A stretch of DNA of 64,000 nt from Burkholderia sp. 8Y (GTDB lineage: Bacteria > Pseudomonadota > Gammaproteobacteria > Burkholderiales > Burkholderiaceae), in the NCBI RefSeq assembly GCF_902506145.1, contig NZ_LR733520.1, forward strand, positions 3,053,015-3,117,014, read 5' to 3'. Of this stretch, positions 52,182 through 60,292 are shown in pieces. A program made the translations under genes and the position numbers. Each line of letters opens with the position of its first letter. Position 1 is the stretch's first letter. The notes below the pieces were generated by a model. That model had not been told where the DNA came from and did not search any database. It saw only the letters and a program-made list of their open reading frames with translations.

Positions 52182-53009
52182 ATGAGCGATCTCTCCTTGT
52201 ATTCGGGCTACACGTCGCTGCACTTGCGCCGTCATGCGCATGGCGTGCTGGAAGTCGTTATGCCGGGCGCAGGCGCCAACAAGAGCGGCCTGTCCACCGC
52301 CGACGCCAACATGCACCGCGAGCTCGCGGACATCTGGCGCGACATCGACCGCGATCCGGACACGCGCGTCGCGCTGATTCGCGGCGAGGGCAAAGGCTTC
52401 TCGGCGGGCGGCGACCTCGCGCTCGTCGAGGACATGGCGAACGACTTCGACGTGCGCGCCCGCGTCTGGCGCGAGGCGCGCGATCTCGTGTACAACGTGA
52501 TCAATTGCAGCAAGCCGATCGTTTCCGCGATGCACGGCCCGGCGGTCGGCGCGGGGCTGGTCGCGGGCTTGCTCGCCGATATCTCGATCGCGGCCAAGAC
52601 GGCGCGCATCATCGACGGACATACGCGGCTCGGCGTCGCGGCGGGCGATCACGCCGCCATCGTGTGGCCGCTGCTGTGCGGGATGGCGAAGGCCAAGTAC
52701 TATCTGCTCCTGTGCGAGCCCGTGAGCGGCGAAGAGGCGGAACGCATCGGGCTGGTATCGCTCGCGGTGGAAGAAAGCGAACTCATGCCGAAGGCGATCG
52801 AAGTCGCGAACCGGCTCGCGTCGGGATCGCAGACGGCCATCCGCTGGACGAAGTACGCGCTGAACAACTGGCTGCGCATGGCGGGGCCGACCTTCGATAC
52901 ATCGCTCGCGCTGGAATTCATGGGCTTCGCCGGCCCCGACGTGCACGAAGGCATGCGTTCGCTGCGCGAGCGCCGCGCACCGGATTTCCCCGGCGGCGCG
53001 CCGTTCTGA
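52182..53009 (+). CDS. Enoyl-CoA hydratase/isomerase family protein
   Basis: The 275-aa crotonase-fold protein has the oxyanion-hole segments GKGFSAGGDLALVE and AMHGPAVGAGLVAGLLADISIA. One usual catalytic Glu position is occupied by Ala/Gly-rich sequence, so whether it is a hydratase or another crotonase activity is open. It follows the binding protein by 16 bp and is part of the same run, consistent with breakdown of an acyl-CoA from an aromatic or organic acid. Confidence 0.9.
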   Translation: MSDLSLYSGYTSLHLRRHAHGVLEVVMPGAGANKSGLSTADANMHRELADIWRDIDRDPDTRVALIRGEGKGFSAGGDLALVEDMANDFDVRARVWREARDLVYNVINCSKPIVSAMHGPAVGAGLVAGLLADISIAAKTARIIDGHTRLGVAAGDHAAIVWPLLCGMAKAKYYLLLCEPVSGEEAERIGLVSLAVEESELMPKAIEVANRLASGSQTAIRWTKYALNNWLRMAGPTFDTSLALEFMGFAGPDVHEGMRSLRERRAPDFPGGAPF

Positions 53010-53064
53010 CGAAGCCCCGCGCGCTTGCGCGCAACGCCGATCAACCAATCAAGAGGAGCGACGA

Positions 53065-53823
53065 ATGACGGACACCTCAGGCGGCAACCCGCCGTTTTCG
53101 ATTCCCGGATTCCCCGGCTTCGGTCAGGCCGACATGATGGGCAAGATGTGGGACATGATGCGCCTGAACCCGTTCGCGGCGGCGATGTCGGGCGGCGCGC
53201 AGGGCGGCAATCCCTCGCTGTCGATGATGTCGGACATGCTCGCGCCGCTCACGAACATCGAGGAGCTGGACAAGCGCGTCACCGACATGCGCGCTGTGGA
53301 GCAATGGCTCAAGCTCAATCTGAACATGCTGCAATCGGCGATTCAGGCGCTCGAAGTGCAGCGCGCGACGCTCGCCACGCTGCGCGCGTTCGGCGCGTTC
53401 GCGCAGACCTCGGTGGAAAACGCGCAGAACGCGGCGGCGGAAACGTCGAAGGCGGCGGGCCGCTGGCCGATGGGCGGCGCATCCCAGAGCGACGCGGCCA
53501 AGGCCGCGCCGGGCGAGCGCGCGGCGCCGACGGAAAGCGACAACCCGGAATCCGGCGCGAAGCCGGATGCGCCGCTGCCGCCGGGCTTCGATCCGAGCGG
53601 CTGGTGGAACGCGCTGCAATCGCAGTTCAATCAGCTCGCGCAACTCGCGATGATCCAGCCCGGCATGGCGGGCGCGCCGGGCGAGCAAGCCGCGCCCACG
53701 GCCGACGCGGGCGCTTCCACGCCGGCGACCAGCAGCGCAGCCGGCGACGACACGTCCGCAGCCGCCGCAGCCGCAAAGAAGGCTGCCGCGCGCAAGGCGC
53801 CGGCGCGGAAGAAACCCGAGTAA
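53065..53823 (+). CDS. phaM: PhaM-type polyhydroxyalkanoate granule regulator
   Basis: The 252-aa protein begins with PPFSIPGFPGFGQADMMGKMWDMMRLNPFAA and has the MLAPLTNIEELDKRVTDMRAVEQWLKLNLNML core typical of PhaM. The C-terminus is Ala/Lys-rich (AAAAAAKKAAARKAPARKKPE), like a histone tail. In Ralstonia eutropha, PhaM activates PHB synthase and ties granules to the nucleoid through such a tail. GAGGAGCGACGA precedes the ATG. A terminator follows. Confidence 0.88.
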   Translation: MTDTSGGNPPFSIPGFPGFGQADMMGKMWDMMRLNPFAAAMSGGAQGGNPSLSMMSDMLAPLTNIEELDKRVTDMRAVEQWLKLNLNMLQSAIQALEVQRATLATLRAFGAFAQTSVENAQNAAAETSKAAGRWPMGGASQSDAAKAAPGERAAPTESDNPESGAKPDAPLPPGFDPSGWWNALQSQFNQLAQLAMIQPGMAGAPGEQAAPTADAGASTPATSSAAGDDTSAAAAAAKKAAARKAPARKKPE

Positions 53824-53868
53824 ACGACGCGCCCGGTGTCGCGCGGCTGCGGCATTGAGCAATACGCA

Positions 53869-53903
53869 ACGCCTGGCGGCCGCTTGGTCGCCAGGCGTTT
53901 TCA
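53869..53903 (+). terminator. Terminator of phaM
   Basis: CGCCTGGCG (53870-53878) pairs with CGCCAGGCG (53889-53897) and TTTTCATTT follows. Confidence 0.88.
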
Positions 53904-53937
53904 TTTGCGATGCCGCCCGTCGCCGTGTCGCTACCGA

Positions 53938-53968
53938 TTGACATATTCTGTCTATCGTTCACTATCCT
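53938..53968 (+). promoter_or_regulatory. MerR-type promoter (19-bp spacer) before the B12 regulator
   Basis: TTGACA (53938-53943) and TATCCT (53963-53968) are separated by 19 bp, the overlong spacing typical of promoters controlled by MerR-family proteins. GACA and TGTC (53940-53952) make a small inverted repeat inside it. Confidence 0.6.
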
Positions 53969-54042
53969 GCAAGAACGGTTTTGTCCACCTGCGCGACTCA
54001 GGCACGCAATCTGCATCTGACCGTCCGTGTGTTCAATTACTG

Positions 54043-54058
54043 TTTTGTCCATGACAAA
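54043..54058 (+). promoter_or_regulatory. Palindrome over the start codon of the B12 regulator
   Basis: TTTGTC-CAT-GACAAA (54044-54058) is a perfect 6+6 palindrome that includes the ATG start codon at 54051. A half-site copy, TTTTGTCCA, lies at 53979-53987. It is a candidate operator for self-control by the MerR-family protein. Confidence 0.5.
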
Positions 54059-55064
54059 CTCATCGGAAGAAAATCTCGAATCCGACGTCGATGCAGGCGA
54101 TTCGGAACACGAAAACTCGGCGTCGGACGCGTCGGTCGTGCGTTCGGTGGGCTCGGGCGTCAGCGGCGTCGGGATCGGCGCGATTGCGCAAGAAATTGGT
54201 CTGACGAAGGACACGCTGCGCGTCTGGGAGCGGCGCTACGGTTTTCCGCAGCCCATGCGCTCGCCCGGCGGCGAGCGTCTGTATCCGCAGGAGCAGGTGA
54301 CGAAGCTGCGGCTCGTGAAACGCCTGCTGGACGCGGGGCACAGGCCGAGCAAGGTGCTCGCGCAGCCGATTCAGGCGCTTCAGCAACTCGCGGAGTCGTC
54401 GGGCGTCGGGCAGGACGCGCCGGACGCCGAACTGGACCACTTCATCGCGCTGCTTCGCAACGGCGCCTACGAGGACTTCCGCTTCGCGCTTTTGCGGCGC
54501 GCGACGCGGGACGGACTGGAACGCTTTGTCATCGACGTCGCCGCGCCGCTTTCCGCGCGCGTGGGCAACGCGTGGGCGGCGGGCACGCTTCAGGTCTATC
54601 ACGAGCATTTGTTCAGCGAGGCGATCCAGCTCACGCTGCGCACGATGATGCGCCCGCTGTCCGACGCGGTGCGCGGGCGCGGGGGCCGGCCTCGCGTGCT
54701 GCTCACGACGCTTTCCGGCGAAGGCCACGGCCTCGGCATCCTGATGGCCGAAGCCATGTTCACCCTTTGCGAGTGCGAATGCGTGCAGTTGGGATTGCAG
54801 ACGCCGCTGCACGACATCGTCAGCGCGGCGGTCGCGCATAAGGTGGATGTCGTCGGGCTGTCGTTCACGGCGGTGCTTCCGGCGCAGACCATCGCGAATG
54901 GATTGACGGAGCTGCGCAGCATGTTGCCGCCGCAGATGCGTATCTGGGCCGGCGGCAGCAGTCCGGCGCTGCGCCGAAAGCTGAACGAGGGCGTGGAGCA
55001 TGTCACGGGTTTGACGCCGATCGAGGAGTTCGTGGCGGCCTGGCGCGACGGCCCCGTGCTATGA
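54051..55064 (+). CDS. CarH/LitR-type B12-dependent MerR regulator (candidate photoreceptor)
   Basis: The 337-aa regulator has an acidic N-terminal tail, a MerR winged helix (about residues 41-110: GIGAIAQEIGLTKDTLRVWERRYGFP), a helical bundle and a B12-binding Rossmann domain. The light-sensing signature W-x9-E-H of CarH is present as W175 to E185-H186, and H226 in GEGHGLG is the expected lower ligand of cobalamin. In CarH/LitR, adenosylcobalamin makes the protein bind and repress DNA in the dark, and light breaks the Co-C bond. A MerR-type promoter and palindrome precede it. Light response here is inferred, not shown. Confidence 0.88.
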   Translation: MTNSSEENLESDVDAGDSEHENSASDASVVRSVGSGVSGVGIGAIAQEIGLTKDTLRVWERRYGFPQPMRSPGGERLYPQEQVTKLRLVKRLLDAGHRPSKVLAQPIQALQQLAESSGVGQDAPDAELDHFIALLRNGAYEDFRFALLRRATRDGLERFVIDVAAPLSARVGNAWAAGTLQVYHEHLFSEAIQLTLRTMMRPLSDAVRGRGGRPRVLLTTLSGEGHGLGILMAEAMFTLCECECVQLGLQTPLHDIVSAAVAHKVDVVGLSFTAVLPAQTIANGLTELRSMLPPQMRIWAGGSSPALRRKLNEGVEHVTGLTPIEEFVAAWRDGPVL

Positions 55065-55473
55065 TCGAAAACGCTCGCTCGCGCGAGCTCTAGCGGGCCT
55101 GCGGACGTCGCGGCATCGACTGGACGTGCGTCCGCATGCGCCAGGAACGGTCCACGTAAGCGTCATGCCACGGACCCGCAGCCCGGGCGGCACAACGAAA
55201 GCCTCGACCGAACCTCAGGCACAGGTTTCGCTCCTCACCCAAGGCAGAACAGGACGCACACAGGGCGACATCCGCGCAAGAACGCGAATGTCGCAGGCGG
55301 CTGGCGCGTTGCCACGGCGCTGAATCGGGTGCTTCCTTGTCGGTTTTCGCCTGTGGCCGCCCGAATCCCGCGTAAAATCGAAAGCTTGGTTGCTCGTGTG
55401 CAGCGGTTCATGCGCGCGTTCGGCCGAACGTCATACAGATATAACGTCGCATAAGTGGCTTCAGGGGTGGACT
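55065..55473 (+). other. Gene-free stretch with strong potential RNA structure
   Basis: No gene was found in these 409 bp. Several inverted repeats stand out: CGGGCCTGCGG (about 55093) with CCGCAG-CCCG (about 55177), GGTCC with GGACC nested inside, and GCGACAT with ATGTCGC (about 55264-55293) around a CGCG inner stem. It may be a long structured leader of the desaturase-like gene or a separate RNA. I could not match it to a known family. Confidence 0.4.
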
Positions 55474-56349
55474 ATGAACACCATGCTTTATCCGGAACTT
55501 TATAAATCGCTGGAATCCGTCCGTTGGGATATGGAGAAGGACATCCCTTGGGATAAGTTCGATGCGTCCCTGCTCACCGACGAGCAGGCCCGGACCATCA
55601 AGATGAACGCGATCACCGAATGGTCCGCTCTTCCCGCAACCGAAATGTTTCTCCGTGACAACCACCATGACAGCGACTTTTCCGCGTTCATGAGCGTGTG
55701 GTTTTTCGAGGAGCAAAAGCATTCGCTGGTGTTGATGGAATATCTGCGTCGCTTCAGGCCCGAACTCGTGCCGACGGAAGAAGAATTGCACGCGGTGCGC
55801 TTCGAATTCGATCCCGCGCCGCCGCTCGAAACGCTGATGCTGCACTTCTGCGGCGAAATCCGCCTGAACCACTGGTATCGCCGCGCCGCCGAATGGCATA
55901 CCGAGCCGGTCATCAAGCACATCTACGAAACCATTTCGCGCGACGAGGCGCGGCACGGCGGCGCGTATCTGCGCTACATGAAAAAGGCGCTCTCGACTGC
56001 GGGCGACACGGCGCGCGCCGCGTTCGCGAAGATCGGCGTGCTGATGGCCTCGGCGCGTCGCACGGAAAAGCCGCTGCATCCGACGAACCTGCATGTGAAT
56101 CAGGCGCTCTTTCCGCGCGATACCGTGCAGTCGCGCCTGCCGGATCCCGAGTGGCTCGAACGCTGGCTGGACGATCAGATCCGCTTCGACGATAGCTGGG
56201 AGAAGAAGGTCGTCGAGCGCATTCTGCATAACCTCTCGATTCTCTTCGAGCGTTCCTTCGTCACCGCGCAGGAGTTGAACCGCTATCGCAAGGAAGTGGT
56301 GCAGCGTCTGCAAGCCGCTTCTGGCGGTTCGAGCGGGCAGCCCGCCTAA
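55474..56349 (+). CDS. Di-iron ferritin-like / acyl-ACP desaturase-type protein
   Basis: The 291-aa protein has two E/D-E-x-x-H iron-binding motifs typical of the ferritin-like di-iron fold: FFEEQKHS (about residues 79-86) and SRDEARHG (about 155-162), together with earlier Glu (TEWSALPATEMF). The layout fits soluble stearoyl-ACP desaturase relatives, which introduce double bonds using O2. The actual substrate is unknown. The ATG at 55474 follows AGGGGTGG. Being downstream of a LitR/CarH-type regulator, it may be a light- or B12-controlled target. Confidence 0.82.
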   Translation: MNTMLYPELYKSLESVRWDMEKDIPWDKFDASLLTDEQARTIKMNAITEWSALPATEMFLRDNHHDSDFSAFMSVWFFEEQKHSLVLMEYLRRFRPELVPTEEELHAVRFEFDPAPPLETLMLHFCGEIRLNHWYRRAAEWHTEPVIKHIYETISRDEARHGGAYLRYMKKALSTAGDTARAAFAKIGVLMASARRTEKPLHPTNLHVNQALFPRDTVQSRLPDPEWLERWLDDQIRFDDSWEKKVVERILHNLSILFERSFVTAQELNRYRKEVVQRLQAASGGSSGQPA

Positions 56350-56371
56350 ACGGGTCGCGCTCAAATGAACC

Positions 56372-56407
56372 AACGGCCTGCCGGCTCACACCGGCGGGCC
56401 GTTTTGC
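56372..56407 (+). terminator. Terminator of the desaturase-like gene
   Basis: AACGGCC-TGCCGG pairs with CCGGCG-GGCCGTT around CTCACA, followed by TTGCTTT. It lies 22 bp behind the stop codon. Confidence 0.88.
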
Positions 56408-56545
56408 TTTCCAGGCCGCGTTCCTTGCGTGTAGGCGGTGACGTCGTCTTTCTCGGCGGCGTGGGGCAACAGCGATTCAGGCCATTCGCGCGCAAGGCGC
56501 CATGGCACAATGCGCGCTTTCCGAACTTCCCGCGAGAGCACCGCC

Positions 56546-57028
56546 ATGCCCGCCTCTTTCGAACGCAAGATCACCACGCGCGACGCGCTCGCCGCGCTGC
56601 GCCCGACGCTCGCCGGGCCGGTCGTGTTTACCAACGGGGTGTTCGACATCCTGCATCGCGGACATGTGACCTATCTCGCCGACGCCAAGGCGCTCGGCGC
56701 GACGCTGATCGTCGGCGTGAACAGCGATGCCTCCGTGCGTATGCTCGGCAAGGGCGACGATCGCCCGATCAATCGAGAAGACGACCGCATGGCGCTGCTC
56801 GCGGCGCTGGAAAGCGTCGACTGGGTCGTGAAATTCGAGGAATTGACGCCGCTGCAACTGATCGACGCCCTGCGCCCGGACGTGCTCGTCAAAGGCGGCG
56901 ACTACGACATGGACAAACTCGCGGAGTCGGCGCTCGTGCGCGGCTGGGGCGGCACGGCGCTGGCGATCGCGTTCGAGCATGACCGCTCGACCACCGCGCT
57001 TTTGAAGAAGGTCCGCGCGCAGTCCTGA
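56546..57028 (+). CDS. hldC: D-glycero-beta-D-manno-heptose 1-phosphate adenylyltransferase
   Basis: The 160-aa nucleotidyltransferase makes ADP-heptose for the LPS inner core. It has the HxGH motif (H37-R-G-H40 in FDILHRGHVTYL) and a TTALLKK end; the GVNSD and NREDDRMALLAAL segments fit RfaE domain II. It is the stand-alone C-terminal half of E. coli HldE, with the kinase half (HldA) encoded elsewhere. The ATG at 56546 gives the usual length. Confidence 0.93.
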   Translation: MPASFERKITTRDALAALRPTLAGPVVFTNGVFDILHRGHVTYLADAKALGATLIVGVNSDASVRMLGKGDDRPINREDDRMALLAALESVDWVVKFEELTPLQLIDALRPDVLVKGGDYDMDKLAESALVRGWGGTALAIAFEHDRSTTALLKKVRAQS

Positions 57029-57040
57029 GCCGGGCGCGCG

Positions 57041-57283
57041 TTACTGGCCGAGCGGCGTCGCCTGCACGTTCGCGGCGGGCGCAGGGCCGCCGACCTGCGG
57101 CTGATCCGCCGCTTCTTCGGGCCGCAGCGGACGCGTGTTGAGCGTTTCCGGCCGCACCTGTTGCAACAGGTGATGCGGCTCTCGCGCACCGGCGGCGGGC
57201 AGCGACGAGCCGAACATGCCGTGCACGACGGCGAACACCAGCAGGTTGGCCAGGACGAGAAGGGCAATGAGCCAGCGCAGCAT
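57041..57283 (-). CDS. Small membrane-anchored protein of unknown function
   Basis: The 80-aa protein starts with a membrane helix (MLRWLIALLVLANLLVFAVVHGMF) and continues as a Pro/Gln/Ala-rich periplasmic or cytoplasmic tail. It is not a lipoprotein. In Burkholderiaceae a small or SPOR-type protein often follows coaX; this one has no SPOR domain. It lies 28 bp behind coaX on the same strand. The function is unknown. Confidence 0.65.
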   Translation of the reverse strand: MLRWLIALLVLANLLVFAVVHGMFGSSLPAAGAREPHHLLQQVRPETLNTRPLRPEEAADQPQVGGPAPAANVQATPLGQ

Positions 57284-57311
57284 TCTTGGGCTCCGTCAGT
57301 CGATTCGGTAA

Positions 57312-58139
57312 TCAGTAGGTTCGATATGCCGCCGCTTCGCGCGCGATGAGCGCGAGGCCGGCGAGCACGAGGGAATCGTGCCGGGTATGCGGCACGCCGA
57401 GCGCGCCCGCGATCTCATGCGCCGCGCCGCCGCCGAGCACGAGGCGCACGTCCGCTTGCCAGTCCGCGCGCAGATCGCGCCAGGCGCGTTCGATCAGGCT
57501 CGCCTGCGCGAGCAGACAGCCCGCCGAGAGCGCGGCGGCGGTATCGGTGGCGAAGAGGCTGCGCGGGGTTGCCTCCGCGTGGCCGAGGGCGCGGCGCGCG
57601 GCGGCGGCATCGAGTGTCGGCAGTTGCGCGGTGTGGCTGCCGAGCGATTGCATCATCAGCGACCAGCCCGGCGCGATCAATCCGCCCGTGAAGACGCCGT
57701 CGGCGCGCAACGCTTCGAGCGTGGTCGCGGTGCCGAACGTCGCGATCAGCACGTTCTCGCCGGGAAACGCGGCGCGTGCGCCGATCAGGCCCGCCCAGCG
57801 GTCGCTGCCCAGTTTTTCCGGTTCCGTGTAGCCGTTGGTCACGCCGCATTGCGCCGCCTTCGCGCGCACGACGGTGCGCGGCAGCGCCGGCCAGCGGGCG
57901 TCGATTAGCCGTTCGATGCGCGTCTGCACCGCCGCGCCCGCCACGTTCGACATCCACGCGCTTTCAGGGCGAGGCAGCGCCGACCATGCGGCGAGCGCCG
58001 GATCGGCGCGATCATTTTCGGCGGATTCGCGCTCGTGCTCCAGCGCGCCGCCCGCGATCGCCGCGCCGTTTGCATCGACGAGCGACCACTTGATGCGGCT
58101 GTTGCCCGCGTCGATCAGCAGCATCGGCGCGTCGCTCAC
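57312..58139 (-). CDS. coaX: Type III pantothenate kinase
   Basis: The 275-aa ASKHA-fold kinase carries out the first step of coenzyme A synthesis. It has the phosphate 1 motif LLIDAGNSRIKW, the GSDRWAGLIGAR substrate-site segment, the phosphate 2 motif IATFGTATTLEAL, and the GGLIAPGWSLMM loop. The GTG at 58139 is chosen because AAGGAG lies five bases upstream and GTGA overlaps the birA stop, indicating coupling. Confidence 0.94.
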   Translation of the reverse strand: MSDAPMLLIDAGNSRIKWSLVDANGAAIAGGALEHERESAENDRADPALAAWSALPRPESAWMSNVAGAAVQTRIERLIDARWPALPRTVVRAKAAQCGVTNGYTEPEKLGSDRWAGLIGARAAFPGENVLIATFGTATTLEALRADGVFTGGLIAPGWSLMMQSLGSHTAQLPTLDAAAARRALGHAEATPRSLFATDTAAALSAGCLLAQASLIERAWRDLRADWQADVRLVLGGGAAHEIAGALGVPHTRHDSLVLAGLALIAREAAAYRTY

Positions 58140-59044
58140 GGACGCTCCTTCGCGAGCCGCAGCGACAGTTCGCCGGTTGCGACGGCGCGCGGGCCTTCGG
58201 GCGCGTCGATCAGCAAGTGGCCGCTGTCGTCGACGCCGCTTGCGACGCCGCGCGTCACTTCCTGCCCCTGATCCATCAGCACGACTTCGCGGCCCGCGTA
58301 CGCGTGCGCGTCGATCCAACGCTGGCGGAACGGCCGAAAGCCCTCCGCTTCGAAGCGGGGCAGCGCGGTGTCGAGCGCGTTGAGGAGCGCGGCGAGCGTG
58401 TCGGTGAGATTCGCGTCCGGCCACGCGCGGGCGAGCGCGGCGGGCGCGGCGCCCGGAATGCTCGCGGCGGACGGCGACTGGCGGTTCGCGTCGTCGACTT
58501 GCGCGGCGAGTTGCTCCGCGCCGTGCAGGTTCACGCCGATGCCGATCACCACCGCCGTCGCGCCCGGCGCATTCCACGCGGTCTCGATCAGGATGCCGGC
58601 GAGCTTGCCGTCGTCGAGCAGCACATCGTTGGGCCACTTGAGCGCCGGACGCGCGGACGGCGTGAGCGGCAGGCGCGCGAGCGCGTCGAGCACGGCGGTG
58701 CCGACGGCGAGACTCAGGCCCGACAGTCCTTCGATGGGCCGCCGCAGCACGTATCCGACCGACATCAGGAGCGCGTTGCCCGGCTCGGCGAGCCACGCGC
58801 GCCCGCGACGTCCGCGCCCGGCCGTCTGCGCATAGGCGATGCGCGCGACCGGCGCGGGCGGCGTGCGTTGCGCGACGTCGCGGCCGAGCGTGCGCATGCG
58901 CTCGACGAGATCGGCGTTGGTAGAGCCGGTTTCGTCGACGATCTCGATGGTCCAGTCGCGCGCGGGACGCTCGGCGAGCGTGGCGAGCCGGGTGCGGTCG
59001 ATGCGCCAGGGCGCGTCGGGGGCGAAGGAGGGAGTCGGGGTCAT
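58136..59044 (-). CDS. birA: Biotin--[acetyl-CoA-carboxylase] ligase
   Basis: The 302-aa ligase activates biotin and attaches it to the carrier protein of acetyl-CoA carboxylase. It has the GRGRRGR biotin-adenylate motif and KWPNDVLLDDGKLAGIL. The catalytic domain begins soon after the start; no N-terminal helix-turn-helix is seen, so unlike E. coli BirA it should not repress transcription. The ATG at 59044 is divergent from the Mla-type operon. Confidence 0.93.
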   Translation of the reverse strand: MTPTPSFAPDAPWRIDRTRLATLAERPARDWTIEIVDETGSTNADLVERMRTLGRDVAQRTPPAPVARIAYAQTAGRGRRGRAWLAEPGNALLMSVGYVLRRPIEGLSGLSLAVGTAVLDALARLPLTPSARPALKWPNDVLLDDGKLAGILIETAWNAPGATAVVIGIGVNLHGAEQLAAQVDDANRQSPSAASIPGAAPAALARAWPDANLTDTLAALLNALDTALPRFEAEGFRPFRQRWIDAHAYAGREVVLMDQGQEVTRGVASGVDDSGHLLIDAPEGPRAVATGELSLRLAKERP

Positions 59045-59160
59045 CGGGATATTGTAGCGGGCGGGGTCGGCCGTCCGCGCCGACGATCGCGCCGCCGCGC
59101 AATCAACCTTCGCTACAATGTCCCTCTCCCTCAAACCGCGTTCCAACGCCCCCTCGATCC

Positions 59161-60288
59161 TTGAACTTCGACACGCCGCCCCGCCTGCGAGTGGAAGCCG
59201 GTCAGCAAGGCAAGGTGGTCCGTCTCTCGGGCCAGTGGACGGCGCTCGCGCTCGCGCGTGACCGCGAGAAAACCGGCGTCACGCGGCGGCTGCGGGCCAT
59301 CGGACGCGAAGCTATCGGCCAGTGGGATCTGCTGTCGATCGAACGGCTCGATCACGTCGGCGGGCAGGCGCTCTGGCGCATCTGGGGCCGCAAGTTGCCC
59401 GCGACCGTCGCGCTGTCGGACACCCAGCGCGAAATCTTCGAGCGCGTCGCGCTGCTCGACGCCGAGCGCGAAGAGCCGGAGGCCATCGACCGCGTCGATC
59501 CGGTCACGCGGCTCGGCCAACTGATCTTCACGTTCTTCGATCACCTGCACGGCGGCCTCGCGATGTTCGGCGGCTTCGTGCTCAATCTCTTCGGATTGAT
59601 CCGCCGCCCGCAGCGGACGCCGTGGACCGAAATCTCCGCGAACATCTATAGCGCCGGCGCGCAGGCGCTCGCCATCACCGCGCTCGTCGCGTTTCTCATC
59701 GGCATCGTGCTGAGCTATCTGTCCGCGCAGCAGTTGCGCATGTTCGGCGCGAACCAGTACATCGTGAATATTCTCGGGCTTTCGGTGATTCGCGAGCTCG
59801 GGCCGGTGCTGTCCGCGATTCTCGTCGCCGGGCGCTCCGGCTCCGCGATCACCGCGCAGATCGGCGTGATGCGCGTCACCGAGGAACTCGACGCGATGCA
59901 GGTCATGGGCATTCCGCACGGCCTGCGCCTCGTGCTGCCCCGCGTGCTCGCGCTCGGCGTCGCGATGCCGCTCCTCGTCATGTGGACGAACATCGTCGCG
60001 CTGACGGGCGGCGCGCTCGCGGCGAAGCTCGTGCTATCCATCGACATTTCGTTCTTTATCCGCTCGCTGCCGTCGGTCGTGCCGATCGCCAATCTGTGGA
60101 TCGGGCTCGGTAAAGGCGTCGTGTTCGGCATGCTGATCGCGCTCGCGGCGTGTCACTTCGGCTTTCGCATCAAGCCGAATTCGCAGAGTCTCGGCGAAGG
60201 CACGACGACGTCCGTCGTCACGTCGATCACCGTCGTGATTCTGGCGGACGCGGTGTTCGCCATCCTCTTTCAGAACGTGGGGCTCTGA
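59161..60288 (+). CDS. MlaE-type ABC permease with N-terminal STAS-like region
   Basis: The 375-aa protein fuses a STAS-like N-terminal part (about residues 8-100) to a five- or six-helix MlaE permease (about 125-375: FFDHLHGGLAMFGGF, then VIRELGPVLSAILVAGRSG and IGVMRVTEELDAM). In E. coli the STAS partner MlaB is a separate protein. It is the inner-membrane part of a phospholipid transport system. The start is a TTG without a clear ribosome site and remains uncertain. The ATPase gene begins 4 bp after the stop. Confidence 0.88.
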   Translation: MNFDTPPRLRVEAGQQGKVVRLSGQWTALALARDREKTGVTRRLRAIGREAIGQWDLLSIERLDHVGGQALWRIWGRKLPATVALSDTQREIFERVALLDAEREEPEAIDRVDPVTRLGQLIFTFFDHLHGGLAMFGGFVLNLFGLIRRPQRTPWTEISANIYSAGAQALAITALVAFLIGIVLSYLSAQQLRMFGANQYIVNILGLSVIRELGPVLSAILVAGRSGSAITAQIGVMRVTEELDAMQVMGIPHGLRLVLPRVLALGVAMPLLVMWTNIVALTGGALAAKLVLSIDISFFIRSLPSVVPIANLWIGLGKGVVFGMLIALAACHFGFRIKPNSQSLGEGTTTSVVTSITVVILADAVFAILFQNVGL

Positions 60289-60292
60289 CGCC

